From Fidelibacterota bacterium (GTDB lineage: Bacteria > Fidelibacterota > Marinisomatia > SCGC-AAA003-L08 > D37C17): 64,000 bases of DNA. The position numbers were made by a program, and so were the translations under genes. The notes below the pieces were generated by a model that did not search any database, had not been told where the DNA came from, and saw only the letters and a list, made by a program, of their open reading frames with translations. The DNA lies in NCBI GenBank assembly GCA_014381415.1, contig JACNLQ010000049.1, forward strand, positions 59,300 through 123,299. The letters run 5' to 3'. This document shows, in pieces, positions 34,604-44,989 of this stretch. Each line of letters starts with the position of its first letter. Positions within the stretch are counted from its first letter, which is position 1.

Positions 34604-34726
34604 TACACACCTCTTTCCGCCTTCTGCAGCTTCTCCTCTCCAGAGGAGAATATATTATTAGCAGATTTGTATTGAGAAATTCCCTTCCTCCGGAGGGGTA
34701 TCTGGCGTAGCCGAGGGGTGGGTGGA
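34604..34726. repeat. Composite inverted repeat unit 3 (BIME-like)
   Basis: Left element with CCTCTCCAGAGGAG, linker TATATTATTAGCAGATTTGT (one base different from unit 1) and right element CCTTCCTCCGGAGGGG then TATCTGGCGTAGCCGAGG. About 90 bases of unit 3 match unit 1, showing recent copying of a whole unit. Confidence 0.75.
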
Positions 34727-34761
34727 GGTCTAAATGGGTACTAGGATAGAATCTTGATTGG

Positions 34762-35604
34762 TTAAAATCCGCTTGAAAGAATCACCACCATTCCTACAAT
34801 TGTGGTTACTTTAAATACTTGGGCTGTTTTTACAAAATCCTCTGACCCAGATTCTTCATTCAATTGAAAAAACACAGCATACAGGGAAGGAATGGCAACA
34901 CCTCCAGCAAGCAGAAAGAAGTAATAATTTCCATACCAGCCCTCAAAATAGGGGAGTGTTGCACCAAAACACAGGCAAATGGTGAGAATTCGCAAAAACC
35001 AGAGTGTTGCAACAAGTCCATATTTTCTAGGGAAGGTTTGTAAATCGCCAACAGTATCCCCCTCAATATCAGCAGCATCTTTTACCAGCTCCCGAATAGT
35101 GGAAAGTGTAGTGGCAAGGCAAAAAGGTATCCACATCTTATCCACAACACCATGAATTGCCCCTTCTGTAAATATAAAAACTAATCCCAAAATTGAACCT
35201 ACTACCAGGTTGCCAATAAATGGCAGGCGCTTGAATAGTGGTGTGTATAAAACCAGTAAGGGTAAGACCAAAACCAGAGCAATATGCCTTCCCAGCGGAT
35301 GGAGATAGGTTGATGCCATAATACCAATGGAATATAAAAGGCTCATTAATAAAATGGCGTCGCGAATTTGAAGCCGACCCGATGTTAAAACTCTTTCCGG
35401 GCGGTTGATTTCATCAATATGAATATCCAGCACATCATTGAGTATATTTGAAGCCCCGGCAAAACAGAGAACCACTAATGCTGTGTATGGGAGGAGAGGG
35501 GAGGCAATACCGTTTCCCAGCCATGCTGCAATGAATACAGCTAAAAGACTAAGAATCATATTTAATGGGCGAAGTATCTGTATGCCGGCAAAGATGCGAT
35601 TCAT
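34762..35604 (-). CDS. UbiA-family prenyltransferase
   Basis: A 280-residue membrane enzyme with about eight helices. The two Asp-rich motifs are NDVLDIHIDEINRPERVL near residue 56 and DAADIEGDTVGDLQTFPRKYG near 170. Homologues attach prenyl chains to quinone precursors, haem, or glycerol phosphate; length and sequence resemble (geranyl)geranylglyceryl-phosphate synthase-like family members, but that is not secure. ATG at 35604 overlaps the prmC stop as ATGA, so it is the last gene of the operon. Confidence 0.85.
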   Translation of the reverse strand: MNRIFAGIQILRPLNMILSLLAVFIAAWLGNGIASPLLPYTALVVLCFAGASNILNDVLDIHIDEINRPERVLTSGRLQIRDAILLMSLLYSIGIMASTYLHPLGRHIALVLVLPLLVLYTPLFKRLPFIGNLVVGSILGLVFIFTEGAIHGVVDKMWIPFCLATTLSTIRELVKDAADIEGDTVGDLQTFPRKYGLVATLWFLRILTICLCFGATLPYFEGWYGNYYFFLLAGGVAIPSLYAVFFQLNEESGSEDFVKTAQVFKVTTIVGMVVILSSGF

Positions 35605-36452
35605 CTGTGCACCTCAACAATTCTCCAATCATGCTGTAAATCTTTGAAAAATTCAGTATTAAGACCAGCGTTTTTAAAAATTGATTCCACAGCATCTTTT
35701 TGGGCATTTCCACCAAACTCTAAAAGTAAATAGCCATCTGGGTTTAATAGATTTTCAAACTGATCCGCAAAACGGTGATAAAATGATTGTCCATCTGAAT
35801 TATCAGTAAGAGCTGATTGGGGGTCATAACTTTTAACCTCAGTTTGTAGGGAGTCCATTTCTTTTGCAGCAATATAGGGTGGATTAGAAACTACCACATC
35901 AAATTTAGTCTTGAATTGATGGGTTAGAAAATTGTGGCGGGCAAATTTAATGTTTTCAATATTATGAAGCCTCATATTCTGTTTTGCAACTTCAATAGCG
36001 GATTCAGAAATATCGGTGGCAAATATATTTTCAACTAAATTTTCTAATCCTGTAGTAATTGCAATACAGCCGGTGCCAGTGCCAATATCTAATAGGGAAT
36101 TTATTACTCCATTTGATTTTATGCGTTCAATGAGAATTTCTGTTTCAGGGCGGGGGATGAGCACATTTTGATTTACAATAAAATCTCTGCCATAAAAGGA
36201 TGCTTTACCGATGATGTGCTGAAAAGGTTCACCGGCAATGCGGCGTTTCACCATAGAGCGAAAAATTTCTAAATCGCTTTCATCCATTACTTCTTCAAAG
36301 CGAACATAGAGATCAATTCGTTCACATTTAAGAATTTCACAGAGAAACCATTCCATTTCTCGGCGGGCATTAATTAGACCCTTTTCCGTAAAATGATCAT
36401 TGCCCCAGTTGATGAGATCTATAATGCGCCAAAGTTTAGTGGTGGTGGTCAT
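35601..36452 (-). CDS. prmC: Peptide chain release factor glutamine methyltransferase
   Basis: A 283-residue PrmC/HemK protein. Motif I is LLDIGTGTGCIAITTGL and the catalytic NPPY motif is VVSNPPYIAAKE. Its N-terminal helical domain (residues 1-80) binds the release factor. It methylates the Gln in GGQ of RF1 and RF2. It follows prfA, the gene for its substrate, after 161 bases. ATG 36452. Confidence 0.93.
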   Translation of the reverse strand: MTTTTKLWRIIDLINWGNDHFTEKGLINARREMEWFLCEILKCERIDLYVRFEEVMDESDLEIFRSMVKRRIAGEPFQHIIGKASFYGRDFIVNQNVLIPRPETEILIERIKSNGVINSLLDIGTGTGCIAITTGLENLVENIFATDISESAIEVAKQNMRLHNIENIKFARHNFLTHQFKTKFDVVVSNPPYIAAKEMDSLQTEVKSYDPQSALTDNSDGQSFYHRFADQFENLLNPDGYLLLEFGGNAQKDAVESIFKNAGLNTEFFKDLQHDWRIVEVHR

Positions 36453-36482
36453 GTGTATTGTTGAATTATTCTTCGGCTTAAA

Positions 36483-36516
36483 TTAGCTACAGATGAGCAC
36501 GGATTAACACAAAAAA
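36483..36516. repeat. Dispersed intergenic repeat, copy 2
   Basis: TTAGCTACAGATGAGCACGG and the following bases match 3036-3069 with mainly A/G and C/T differences. It lies in the 161-base gap between prfA and prmC. Confidence 0.5.
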
Positions 36517-36613
36517 TAATGACTTTAAATTAAACAAATTGCACCACCAATGTTGCAAAATTTTATCTGATGCTGGGTAAAAATAGTCGTTAAACTATAA
36601 ACAAATAACTGCC

Positions 36614-37675
36614 TTAAACTGCTTCCATTGCAGCTTTTTGATCTTCCAATTGAAGGGCTTCAATCGTCTCAGCGAGATCTCCATCCATGATATCGTTAAG
36701 TTTATAAAGGGTGAGATTAATTCGATGGTCGGTAACCCTGCCTTGGGAGAAATTGTAAGTACGAATTTTTGCACTGCGGTCACCAGTTGAAACCATTGAT
36801 TTTCGAGCATCAGCTCGTTCCTTATGTTGTTTCTCCATTTCAACCTCAAATAGGCGGGAACGCAATACCTTCATGGCTTTATCACGGTTTTTATGCTGAG
36901 AAGTTTCATCCTGACAGGTAACAACCAGTCCTGTTGGATTATGGGTAATTCGAATGGCGGACTCCGTTTTATTCACATGTTGCCCACCGGCGCCAGAGGC
37001 ACGGTAGGTATCAATTTTTAAATCAGATTCATTGATTTCCACATCTACATCTTCGGCTTCTGGTAGAACCGCAACCGTGGCTGCACTGGTATGCACTCTT
37101 CCACTTGATTCAGTTTCAGGTACCCGCTGCACACGATGTACGCCGGACTCAAATTTTAGCATTCCATAGGCACCCTCACCAATTATGGTTACGATTACTT
37201 CTTTAACTCCGCCGCCTTCATTTTCATGTAGAGTCATAATCTCTGATTTCCAGTTTTTGCGCTCGGCATAGCGAAGGTACATGCGGTACAAATTACCTGC
37301 AAATAATGCGGCTTCATCCCCGCCAGTTCCTGACCTTATTTCAAGAATAGTGTTCTTGTTATCATTTGGATCTTTAGGAATAAGCAGTACTTTCAGCCTT
37401 TCTTCTTGAATGGCAATTATTTCTCTTAAAGGACCAATTTCTTCTTTTACTAATTCTTTCAATTCAGGATCATCACCATTGAGAATTTCTTCATCTTCCT
37501 TAAGTTGTTCGTAAGTGTCAATATATTTTTTAGAGTACTCAACCAATTCAGTGAGGCCACTATGTTCTCGAGCCAATTGTGTGAAGGCTTTCATGTTCTG
37601 CATAGCATCAGGCTGACTCATAAGTTCAGCCAATTCATCATAACGGGAAATTATTGTATGTAGCTTATCAATCAT
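36614..37675 (-). CDS. prfA: Peptide chain release factor 1
   Basis: RF1 of 353 residues. The stop-codon reading motif is P-x-T in [14 protein letters not shown], which is the RF1 form. The catalytic GGQ is [16 protein letters not shown] near residue 233. [18 protein letters not shown] is another family block. RF1 ends translation at UAA and UAG. The ATG overlaps the DUF1385 stop (ATGA). Confidence 0.95.
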   Translation of the reverse strand: MIDKLHTIISRYDELAELMSQPDAMQNMKAFTQLAREHSGLTELVEYSKKYIDTYEQLKEDEEILNGDDPELKELVKEEIGPLREIIAIQEERLKVLLIPKDPNDNKNTILEIRSGTGGDEAALFAGNLYRMYLRYAERKNWKSEIMTLHENEGGGVKEVIVTIIGEGAYGMLKFESGVHRVQRVPETESSGRVHTSAATVAVLPEAEDVDVEINESDLKIDTYRASGAGGQHVNKTESAIRITHNPTGLVVTCQDETSQHKNRDKAMKVLRSRLFEVEMEKQHKERADARKSMVSTGDRSAKIRTYNFSQGRVTDHRINLTLYKLNDIMDGDLAETIEALQLEDQKAAMEAV

Positions 37676-38655
37676 CCAATAGCCTCGGCTACATAAGTTT
37701 CTCCCTTAGAATATTGAGAGAGATTATCACCAAAGGCTTCCTTTAACGCTTTTAGAGCAACCTCTACCTGTTCATCATCTGGCTGCTTAGTAGTTATATT
37801 TTGAAGCCATAAGCCAGGTTGAGCCAATACACGAAAGAATATATTGCCTCGATGCTTTGCTGTTAGTTTTAACACTTCATATCCCAGTCCTGCTACAATA
37901 GGTATAAAAGGGATATGAAAGATAAGGCGCATCCATATTTTTAATTCATCAACATAAAACAGAACAGCTGAATCTAAAATTGCAAAAGAAAGAATGGCCA
38001 CAATCATAATTATAAATAGAAAACTGGTACCGCAACGAGGGTGTTGTGTTGGGAACTGTTGGGCATTGGCAATAGATAGCTTTTTTCCGGATTCAAAATT
38101 ATATACTGTTTTATGTTCTGCTCCGTGATATTGGAAGAGACGGCGCACATCTTTCATAAGTGAAATAAGTGCTAAATAGGTTAGAAAAAATATTATTCGA
38201 AAGAGACCAGAGATAATGTTAAAAATAAAAGCATCTTGATCTTTATCAAAAAGCCAGGATGTAAGTCCTATTGGAGCTACAAAAAATAACCCAAGAGCCA
38301 AGCCAAATGAAAATAACGTAAGGAGAACATCCATAACTTTACTGGGTTCTTTATTTTTTTCATCTTCAGGAATACTAATATCTGCAGACCATTGTAAAGT
38401 AGAATATCCTATTTTCAGGGATTCAAACAGGCCGGTTATCCCTCTTAATAAAGGCTTCTTTAAAAAGGGATATAGTTCTGTTTTGGATTTAAAGTTATGT
38501 CTATCAATTTGAATGTTTCCTTCTGGATCTCGTACTGCTGTTGCGTAGGCACCAGGTACGCGCATCATAACACCCTCCATTACAGCCTGTCCGCCTACAA
38601 GAATGGATGATTGGCTGATTAGCAGGCGTAAATGGTATAGTAGTCTTTTTTTCAT
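37672..38655 (-). CDS. DUF1385 membrane protein
   Basis: A 327-residue protein with about four helices. [20 protein letters not shown] at the N-terminus, [18 protein letters not shown] and [11 protein letters not shown] are the family signature, with His and Cys that might bind metal. Function is unknown, but the link to prfA and prmC is conserved in many bacteria by my recollection. The track start is TTG at 38664; I chose ATG 38655 as more usual. A hairpin terminator lies a few bases upstream, so there is hardly any room for a leader. Confidence 0.86.
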   Translation of the reverse strand: MKKRLLYHLRLLISQSSILVGGQAVMEGVMMRVPGAYATAVRDPEGNIQIDRHNFKSKTELYPFLKKPLLRGITGLFESLKIGYSTLQWSADISIPEDEKNKEPSKVMDVLLTLFSFGLALGLFFVAPIGLTSWLFDKDQDAFIFNIISGLFRIIFFLTYLALISLMKDVRRLFQYHGAEHKTVYNFESGKKLSIANAQQFPTQHPRCGTSFLFIIMIVAILSFAILDSAVLFYVDELKIWMRLIFHIPFIPIVAGLGYEVLKLTAKHRGNIFFRVLAQPGLWLQNITTKQPDDEQVEVALKALKEAFGDNLSQYSKGETYVAEAIG

Positions 38656-38662
38656 AGTAAAC

Positions 38663-38700
38663 AAAAAGCGGCTCCGCCTTGGAAAACGGAAACCGCTTTA
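38663..38700 (-). terminator. Rho-independent terminator after rpmE
   Basis: In minus-strand sense the sequence is AAAGCGGTTTCCG-N-CGGAGCCGCTTTTT, an 11-pair interrupted stem with a run of T after it. It is 16 bases after the rpmE stop and ends about 8 bases before the DUF1385 start. It may act as a terminator or attenuator between the two. Confidence 0.75.
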
Positions 38701-38716
38701 TTTAATGGTAATTCAG

Positions 38717-38935
38717 CTACTGTTTTAAATCACTTTCAGTGAGATTATATTTTTCCATATATTTTTCGATTCGACCTGCAGTATCTACAAGATTCTGTTT
38801 CCCTGTGAAATAGGGGTGACAGTTGCTGCAAATCTCCACATTTATTTTATCAACGGTTGCACGTGTTTCGAAATTATTTCCACAGGCACAATGTACCGTT
38901 GACAATTGATATTCTGGATGTATTCCTTTTTTCAT
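38717..38935 (-). CDS. rpmE: Ribosomal protein L31 (zinc type)
   Basis: L31 of 72 residues. The zinc ligands are CAC in VHCACGN and the CxxC in [13 protein letters not shown]. This is the C+ version. The tail [11 protein letters not shown] is typical. AAAGGA lies six bases before the ATG. Confidence 0.95.
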   Translation of the reverse strand: MKKGIHPEYQLSTVHCACGNNFETRATVDKINVEICSNCHPYFTGKQNLVDTAGRIEKYMEKYNLTESDLKQ

Positions 38936-38954
38936 TTTATTTCCTTTCTCCTCA

Positions 38955-40130
38955 TTACTCTAATTCTTTTAATGTTTCTTCTACTAAATCCATCGCTCTT
39001 GCTAAATCCTCATCTGACGCTGCATAAGAGAATCGAATATTGCCATCGCTTCCAAAAGCTTTCCCTGCAACTGTAACCACTGACTTTTGTTCCAGAAAAT
39101 ACATTGATAAATCATTAGACGACTGTATTTTTTTGTCAGTGCCCATAAGCGAACTAAAATCTGGGAAAACAAAAAAAGCACCACCAGGAGTATCACAATG
39201 AACTCCATTCATCTTATTTAATCGGCTAACAATATAATCCCTGCGTTTTTTAAAAACATTCCGCATTATAGCCACTTCAGATTGGTCACCGGTAAGTGCT
39301 TCAATAGCTGCAACTTGAGCAATTGAGCATGGGCAGGAAGTACTTTGTCCCTGCAATTTTCCCATAGCCTTAATTACTTTTTCATCTCCAGCTGTGTATC
39401 CAATTCGCCATCCAGTCATGGCATATGTTTTCGAGCAGGACTGAAAAGTTAATACTTTTTCTGTGTTTTCTCCCAACATTGCCGTGCTGATATAATTTCT
39501 ATCATAGGTTAATTGTTCGTAGCATTCATCGGAAAAAATCCAGGCATCAGCTTCCTTGGCGATTTCTAATACTTTTAATACAGCACTATCACTCCACACT
39601 CCACCGGTAGGATTAGAAGGTGAATTAATTATAATTCCTTTAGTTCTGGAAGTGATTTTGGATTTTAATTCGTCCATAACGGGTTCAAATTGTTTGTTTG
39701 AATCGGTGTTTACAAATACAGGCTTTGCACCGGTAACTGAAACGAAATCTGGAAAGGACACCCAATAAGGGGAGAAAATAATTACTTCGTCTCCAGATTG
39801 AAAAAGTGCCTGGCAGGCATTGTAAAGGGAGTGCTTACCACCACACGAAATAAGAATTTGAGATGGATCATAATGCAGATCATTATCCCGCCTTAGTTTT
39901 TCAACAACTGCTTTTTTTAATTCTAAAGTTCCTCCTCCAGGAGTATAACGGGTATGACCTTCATCAATAGCACGCTTTCCAGCGTTACGAATATTTTCAG
40001 GAGTTGGGAAATCGGGTTCACCCACACTAAGATTTATAACAGGTTTTCCAGCAGAACGGAGTTCTGCAGCCTTTGCTGTCATAGCCAGGGTTGCAGAGGG
40101 AGAAATTCTTCCTATTCTATCAGTCAACAT
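38955..40130 (-). CDS. Class I aspartate aminotransferase
   Basis: A 391-residue PLP transaminase of the type Ib aspartate group. [16 protein letters not shown] opens the substrate region, [13 protein letters not shown] holds the Asn for PLP, and [15 protein letters not shown] holds the Schiff-base Lys. RFSYAAS near the end has the substrate carboxylate Arg. It moves amino groups between aspartate and 2-oxoglutarate; in some relatives prephenate is a substrate. ATG 40130; four bases from rho. Confidence 0.92.
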   Translation of the reverse strand: MLTDRIGRISPSATLAMTAKAAELRSAGKPVINLSVGEPDFPTPENIRNAGKRAIDEGHTRYTPGGGTLELKKAVVEKLRRDNDLHYDPSQILISCGGKHSLYNACQALFQSGDEVIIFSPYWVSFPDFVSVTGAKPVFVNTDSNKQFEPVMDELKSKITSRTKGIIINSPSNPTGGVWSDSAVLKVLEIAKEADAWIFSDECYEQLTYDRNYISTAMLGENTEKVLTFQSCSKTYAMTGWRIGYTAGDEKVIKAMGKLQGQSTSCPCSIAQVAAIEALTGDQSEVAIMRNVFKKRRDYIVSRLNKMNGVHCDTPGGAFFVFPDFSSLMGTDKKIQSSNDLSMYFLEQKSVVTVAGKAFGSDGNIRFSYAASDEDLARAMDLVEETLKELE

Positions 40131-40133
40131 ATA

Positions 40134-41381
40134 TTAAGTACTCATGGAATCGAGAAATTCACGATTGCTTTTGGTATGTCCTAATTTTCCCAGGAGGAAT
40201 TCCATTGCTTCTACATTAGTCATTTCATCTAACAATTTACGCAGGAGCCAAATTCGAGAGAGGTCTTTTCGTCCCATGAGCTTATCTTCACGGCGAGTAC
40301 CTGATCGTTTAATATCCATGGAAGGATATACACGACGGTCACTAAGAGACCTATCAAGAACCAGTTCTTGGTTACCAGTACCTTTGAACTCTTCAAAGAT
40401 AACTTCATCCATTCTACTTCCTGTATCAATTAAAGCTGTTGAAATGATGGTGAGACTGCCCCCATCTTCAACATTACGTGCGGCACCAAAAAATCGTTTA
40501 GGTTTATGCAGGGCATTTGAATCAACACCACCGGTAAGAATTTTACCACTATGGGGAATAACCGTATTATAGGCACGAGCTAATCGAGTGAGAGAATCTA
40601 ATAGAATTACCACATCTTCACCGCCTTCTACCATTCTTTTTGCTTTTTCAATAACCATTTCACTCACTTGCACATGTCTTTCTGCTGGTTCATCAAAAGT
40701 AGATCCAATTACAACAGCATCCACAGATCTTGACATATCTGTAACCTCTTCAGGACGCTCATCAATAAGGAGAAGGATTACCTTAATTTTAGGATCATTA
40801 GTAGTGATGGCATTGGCAATTTTTTGCATGAGCATAGTTTTACCAGTTTTTGGCTGTGCCACAATAAGTCCACGCTGGCCTTTACCAATGGGTGCGAGCA
40901 AATCAATAATTCGGGTAGAATATTCTTTAGCAGTAGTTTCCAGCTTAATATGTTCTTCAGGGAAAAGAGGAGTTAAATTATCGAAATAAACAATATTTCT
41001 ATTTTTTTCCGGGGCGACACCATTTACAGTGTCCACTCGAAGTAATGCAAAAAACCTTTCATTGTCTTTTGGTGGACGAACCTGCCCAGAAATTTGATGC
41101 CCAGTACGGAGTTTAAATCGTTTAATTTGAGAATGAGATACATAAATATCATCGGGACCAGGTAAATAACTATAATCTTGAGAACGTAAAAATCCGTAGC
41201 CATCCGGCAGAACTTCCAACACTCCAGAAGCGAAAATATTGCCCTTTTTCTTTGCTTGTATGCCAAGAATCTCTTTTATGAGATCTTGTTTCCGTAACCC
41301 GGAAAAATCGGTTGACCCAAGATCATCTGCAAATTTTTGCAGTTCTTTTACCGTCAACCCCTGTAGTTCACTGGTATCCAT
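40134..41381 (-). CDS. rho: Transcription termination factor Rho
   Basis: Rho of 415 residues. The Rho_N region is [14 protein letters not shown], the RNA-binding cold-shock domain has [15 protein letters not shown], Walker A is [14 protein letters not shown], Walker B is [16 protein letters not shown], and [17 protein letters not shown] is the Q/R-loop region. It is of normal length with no insert. It ends transcription of untranslated RNA as an ATP-driven hexamer. ATG 41381. Confidence 0.97.
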   Translation of the reverse strand: MDTSELQGLTVKELQKFADDLGSTDFSGLRKQDLIKEILGIQAKKKGNIFASGVLEVLPDGYGFLRSQDYSYLPGPDDIYVSHSQIKRFKLRTGHQISGQVRPPKDNERFFALLRVDTVNGVAPEKNRNIVYFDNLTPLFPEEHIKLETTAKEYSTRIIDLLAPIGKGQRGLIVAQPKTGKTMLMQKIANAITTNDPKIKVILLLIDERPEEVTDMSRSVDAVVIGSTFDEPAERHVQVSEMVIEKAKRMVEGGEDVVILLDSLTRLARAYNTVIPHSGKILTGGVDSNALHKPKRFFGAARNVEDGGSLTIISTALIDTGSRMDEVIFEEFKGTGNQELVLDRSLSDRRVYPSMDIKRSGTRREDKLMGRKDLSRIWLLRKLLDEMTNVEAMEFLLGKLGHTKSNREFLDSMST

Positions 41382-41483
41382 TTAATATCCTTTTGATTAA
41401 AATTGAATTATGTAATGAGAAAATTTAATATTGGATTTTTCGAGGAATAGGGAGTTATCCCCGTAGCGAAATATAAGGACTCT

Positions 41484-42686
41484 TTAATACTTGTCAAAGG
41501 TTATTTTAAATACTTTACTCACAGCAGATCCTAGGCAATGTGAACCAATAATGGCCATACCATCTTGAGGTTTAAGTTTTTCTAATCCTAGTTGAATTGC
41601 TTTTTCTGGATAGGAAATTATATCAAATTGATTTGTGTTATTGAAATATTCACCCAAGACCTTTGCAGACATGGGGTTTCGTCCTGGGGTCTCTGTACAA
41701 ATAATATGATTAAATACTTTTATAAGTTTGGAAACGAGGGGCTGTATGTGTTTCCGTGCCTGAAGTGCTATTATTAAAACTGAATTGCCTGAAACACCCA
41801 TAGTTGAATAATAATCCAGAAAAGATCTTATACTTTCAATATTATGGGCTACATCAAATATTACCAATGGATTTTCCTGAATATGCTGGTTTCTGCCGAA
41901 CCATTTTACGGATTGCAGGCCATTTTTAAGGGTAGATTTTTGGATATCAAAATTATTGATATATTTTAGAGCAGAAACAGCTAATTGTGCATTTTCTTGC
42001 TGGGTTGATCCGGGGATATTTACTTTTACCTCTGAGGGTAATTTGTCATTAACAAAATGAATTGGAGCATTTATTCTTTGACTCTCTTTAATAAGCACGT
42101 CTGCTACTTCACTTTTTTGTTTTGCGCTGATACACGGAATTCCATTTTTTAATATACCCGCTTTTTCAAAGGCAATTTCAGAAATAGTTTCTCCTAAAAT
42201 TTCCACGTGGTCAAGAGAAATTGGGGTAATAACCGTTGCCAAGGGATCACAGACAGACACGCTGTCTAATCGTCCGCCCAATCCTGTTTCTAAAATTGCA
42301 ATGTCCACTTCTTCGTTCTTAAAATACCAGAATGCCATTGCTGTAATAGTTTCAAAAAAAGTAGCTTCAACATTCTCTATTTGAGATTTATGCGTTCTGA
42401 TGAATTTATCTATGTCGCTATCTGAAATTGGGATGCCATTAATACGGATGCGCTCATTAACATGCACCAAATGAGGAGAGGTAAATAATCCAGTTTTATA
42501 TCCTGCTGTCTTAAATATATTTGCCAGCATTGCACACACAGAACCTTTACCGTTTGTTCCGGCCACCTGAATTGAGGAGAGTCTTGATTGGGGGTTCCCA
42601 CAGGCAGCCATCAAATCGCGGGTACGCTGAAGGCCTAATTTAATTCCCCTCGTCTCAATTGAAAGGAGATACTGAATGGAATCCAT
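41484..42686 (-). CDS. folC: Folylpolyglutamate/dihydrofolate synthase
   Basis: A 400-residue Mur-ligase-like enzyme. The P-loop is VAGTNGKGSVCAML, then FTSPHLVHVNERI and TGLGGRLDSVSVCD. HVEILGETISEIAFEKAGI and FDVAHNIESIRSF complete the family set. It adds glutamates to folates and may make dihydrofolate. ATG 42686 shares a base with the murI stop (TAATG). Confidence 0.92.
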   Translation of the reverse strand: MDSIQYLLSIETRGIKLGLQRTRDLMAACGNPQSRLSSIQVAGTNGKGSVCAMLANIFKTAGYKTGLFTSPHLVHVNERIRINGIPISDSDIDKFIRTHKSQIENVEATFFETITAMAFWYFKNEEVDIAILETGLGGRLDSVSVCDPLATVITPISLDHVEILGETISEIAFEKAGILKNGIPCISAKQKSEVADVLIKESQRINAPIHFVNDKLPSEVKVNIPGSTQQENAQLAVSALKYINNFDIQKSTLKNGLQSVKWFGRNQHIQENPLVIFDVAHNIESIRSFLDYYSTMGVSGNSVLIIALQARKHIQPLVSKLIKVFNHIICTETPGRNPMSAKVLGEYFNNTNQFDIISYPEKAIQLGLEKLKPQDGMAIIGSHCLGSAVSKVFKITFDKY

Positions 42687-43504
42687 TAAACGATGGGAAT
42701 ATGGGTTACATTATTTAATTGACGACCTAAAAACCGACTTCCAAGTTCATCAAATTTTTGAGGGAAATCTGTAACATAATACTTAACGGTTTGGGAAATA
42801 ATGGAAGAGTTTTCACAGTTTTCATTCTTTAAATACTCCTTCAATTTAATGCCAACTGTTTCACCAGAATAAATTAACTCAATATGATTGGAAAGAGCAT
42901 CCTGTATAGTATTGGCCATTATGGGATAATGTGTACATCCTAAGATAAGTGTATCAATATTACAATTTTGGAATTCTTTTAGATATGTTTCAGCAATGTT
43001 TTTTGCAATGGCTGTGTCCGCCCAACCTTCTTCAATAATTGGCACAAATAGTGGACAGGGTACTCCTTTAACAAAACAATCGCTGCCAAGCTTTTCAAAC
43101 ATTTTAGTATATGCCTGTGATTGGACAGTACTGAAAGTACCCACCACCCCCACGTTTTTACTTTTGGTAATATTTATAGAATACTCAACTGACGGGGTTA
43201 CCACATCAAAAATAGGGATTTTATAGATTTGCTTCAGTTTTTGATATGCAACTGCTGAAGCGGTATTACAGGCAATGACTACTGCTTTTGTTTCATGTTT
43301 TTGGAAAAAGTCCATTATGTGTATGGAGTATCGGGTTACTGTTTCCGCAGATTTAGTACCGTAGGGAACATGTGCTGTATCTCCGAAATAAATAAATGAT
43401 TCATTTGGGAGTATTTTTTCCAGAGATTTGAGAACGGTTAATCCTCCTAATCCGCTGTCAAATATTCCAATTGGAGAATTTTGTGAGGGTTTAATTGTCT
43501 CCAA
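42686..43504 (-). CDS. murI: Glutamate racemase
   Basis: A 272-residue MurI with both catalytic cysteines: ACNTASA and LGCTHYPIM. IFDSGLGGLTVL at the start is characteristic. It provides D-glutamate for peptidoglycan. The start is TTG at 43504 (METIKPSQ), 14 bases inside the amidase gene, the only start before the first strand. Following genes are coupled. Confidence 0.93.
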   Translation of the reverse strand: METIKPSQNSPIGIFDSGLGGLTVLKSLEKILPNESFIYFGDTAHVPYGTKSAETVTRYSIHIMDFFQKHETKAVVIACNTASAVAYQKLKQIYKIPIFDVVTPSVEYSINITKSKNVGVVGTFSTVQSQAYTKMFEKLGSDCFVKGVPCPLFVPIIEEGWADTAIAKNIAETYLKEFQNCNIDTLILGCTHYPIMANTIQDALSNHIELIYSGETVGIKLKEYLKNENCENSSIISQTVKYYVTDFPQKFDELGSRFLGRQLNNVTHIPIV

Positions 43505-44963
43505 TTAGAGGATTTTCATATTTATCTTTAAAATTAACCAATGCGGAAAAGATAGCCTGAGCGATTTTTTGACGGTAACGGGACTGCCCCAATAATTTAC
43601 TTTCGTTTTTATTACTAAGAAATCCAGCCTCAATGAGTACATTGGGCATAGAGGCTCCTACAAGTACATGAAATCCAGATTGTTTTACACCCCTGTTTGG
43701 TGAGGTGAGAACCTTATCAAGTTCTCTTTGAATTTCAGCAGCAAGAAATTCACTTTCTTTCATAAAAGCACTTTGAGCCATTGTGTACAATATCAGTTTA
43801 TCATTTGAGAGTTCTTCATATTTATGATATAATTCTTCCAAAGCAATCACCTCATTTTCACGTTGGGCCACTTCAATGGCATCTTTGGTTTTTCCGGGGC
43901 GAAGTAAAAATGTTTCGAAGCCTCTTACGCTAGGGCTACCCGGAACCGAATTGGCATGAATGGAAATAAAAATTTTTCCACCTGAATTGTTTGCAATTTC
44001 TGTACGTCTAAAAAGGGGAATAAACTCGTCTTCCTCTCGAGTATAAATCACTTTTATACCCATATTTGCCTGTATAAGCTTTCCCAATTTTTTGGCAATG
44101 TCTAAGGTAACAGTTTTTTCTAGTAAGCCACCCCGCCCAACTGCTCCAGCATCTTTACCGCCATGACCTGCGTCAATTACAATTGTATCCAAAAGCCAAC
44201 GTCTGCGCATTTCTTTAATTTTGTCAGCATTCTCTGCCATTTCAGTTCTGAGAAAAATAGAAATATGATCATTATCAGTTTCAATTTCAAAATCGTCAAC
44301 TTTTGATTTTAAAAGAAAAGAAATCTGTGCAGATTCCACCGATTGGATGGTACGGACTCTCACAACTGGTTTATTTAATTTTGATTCAGCCATATTAATT
44401 GAATCAACCAAAGCTCCAGCAATAGTAATGTTCAGCCACCCTCCTCGTGTAATAGAGGCTGCTAACACATCTTTTGTAAAGTGCTTGGAAGTGTTAATTT
44501 CGATGATTGTTCCGTTCACCTTATTTTCTACCGCCAAACCATTTACGTTGTAAAGGGGTGCGGTAGTCAAAACAAACTTTTCTGAAGAATCAACTAGTGC
44601 AATGGGGAGTCCAGATTTATTTAAAATATCAAGAAATGGATTGACTGGAATAAAAAAATCATTCCCATCATAAATAACGGGTACATACATGTGATAGGTT
44701 TCATCATTTACCCGAATGAAAGAAGAGTGTGGGGATAACACTAATTTCACATTTTGAAAGCGAAGTTCTAATTTTTCCTTATCGTCATAAAAAATTGTTC
44801 GAATGTTTTGTGATTTGGCATATTCCACCGCAGAAATATATTTGGTGCCATTTATTTCGTATAATTTGGTTTTGGAAATTAATTCTGCTTGCCCGCATAG
44901 CAATTGAAATAGAAACAAGCAAAAGAAAAGTGCCGTTTTTTGATTGATATTAGTAGAACTCAT
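43491..44963 (-). CDS. N-acetylmuramoyl-L-alanine amidase with AMIN-like domain
   Basis: A 490-residue exported amidase. A signal peptide (1-27) is followed by a copper-amine-oxidase-N-like region, an AMIN-like beta domain (about 140-245) and an Amidase_3 domain (about 260-480). Zinc ligands and catalytic Glu are seen in IDAGHGGKDAG, LLEKTVTL, FISIHANS and VLIEAGFLSN. It cuts the amide bond between muramic acid and the peptide during cell separation. It follows two outer-membrane-like proteins. Confidence 0.92.
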   Translation of the reverse strand: MSSTNINQKTALFFCLFLFQLLCGQAELISKTKLYEINGTKYISAVEYAKSQNIRTIFYDDKEKLELRFQNVKLVLSPHSSFIRVNDETYHMYVPVIYDGNDFFIPVNPFLDILNKSGLPIALVDSSEKFVLTTAPLYNVNGLAVENKVNGTIIEINTSKHFTKDVLAASITRGGWLNITIAGALVDSINMAESKLNKPVVRVRTIQSVESAQISFLLKSKVDDFEIETDNDHISIFLRTEMAENADKIKEMRRRWLLDTIVIDAGHGGKDAGAVGRGGLLEKTVTLDIAKKLGKLIQANMGIKVIYTREEDEFIPLFRRTEIANNSGGKIFISIHANSVPGSPSVRGFETFLLRPGKTKDAIEVAQRENEVIALEELYHKYEELSNDKLILYTMAQSAFMKESEFLAAEIQRELDKVLTSPNRGVKQSGFHVLVGASMPNVLIEAGFLSNKNESKLLGQSRYRQKIAQAIFSALVNFKDKYENPLIGDN

Positions 44964-44989
44964 CCTATAAAATTTACCCTATTTGAAAT

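Larger units (their letters stand above)
33915..34761. other. Non-coding repeat-rich region
   Basis: About 850 bases with no supported gene. It carries three composite inverted repeat units at 34174-34294, 34378-34500 and 34604-34726 (described separately), a CACTTCGACAATG stretch (34055-34067) of a type common in scattered repeats, and a degenerate ACCCCCTTTCCATCAGGGG hairpin near 34131-34150. It separates the oxidoreductase from the long minus-strand gene run. Confidence 0.7.

Noticed and set aside
34174-34726. CRISPR array
   Set aside because: The repeats are composite palindromic units about 120 bases long with unequal spacing, and no cas gene is near.
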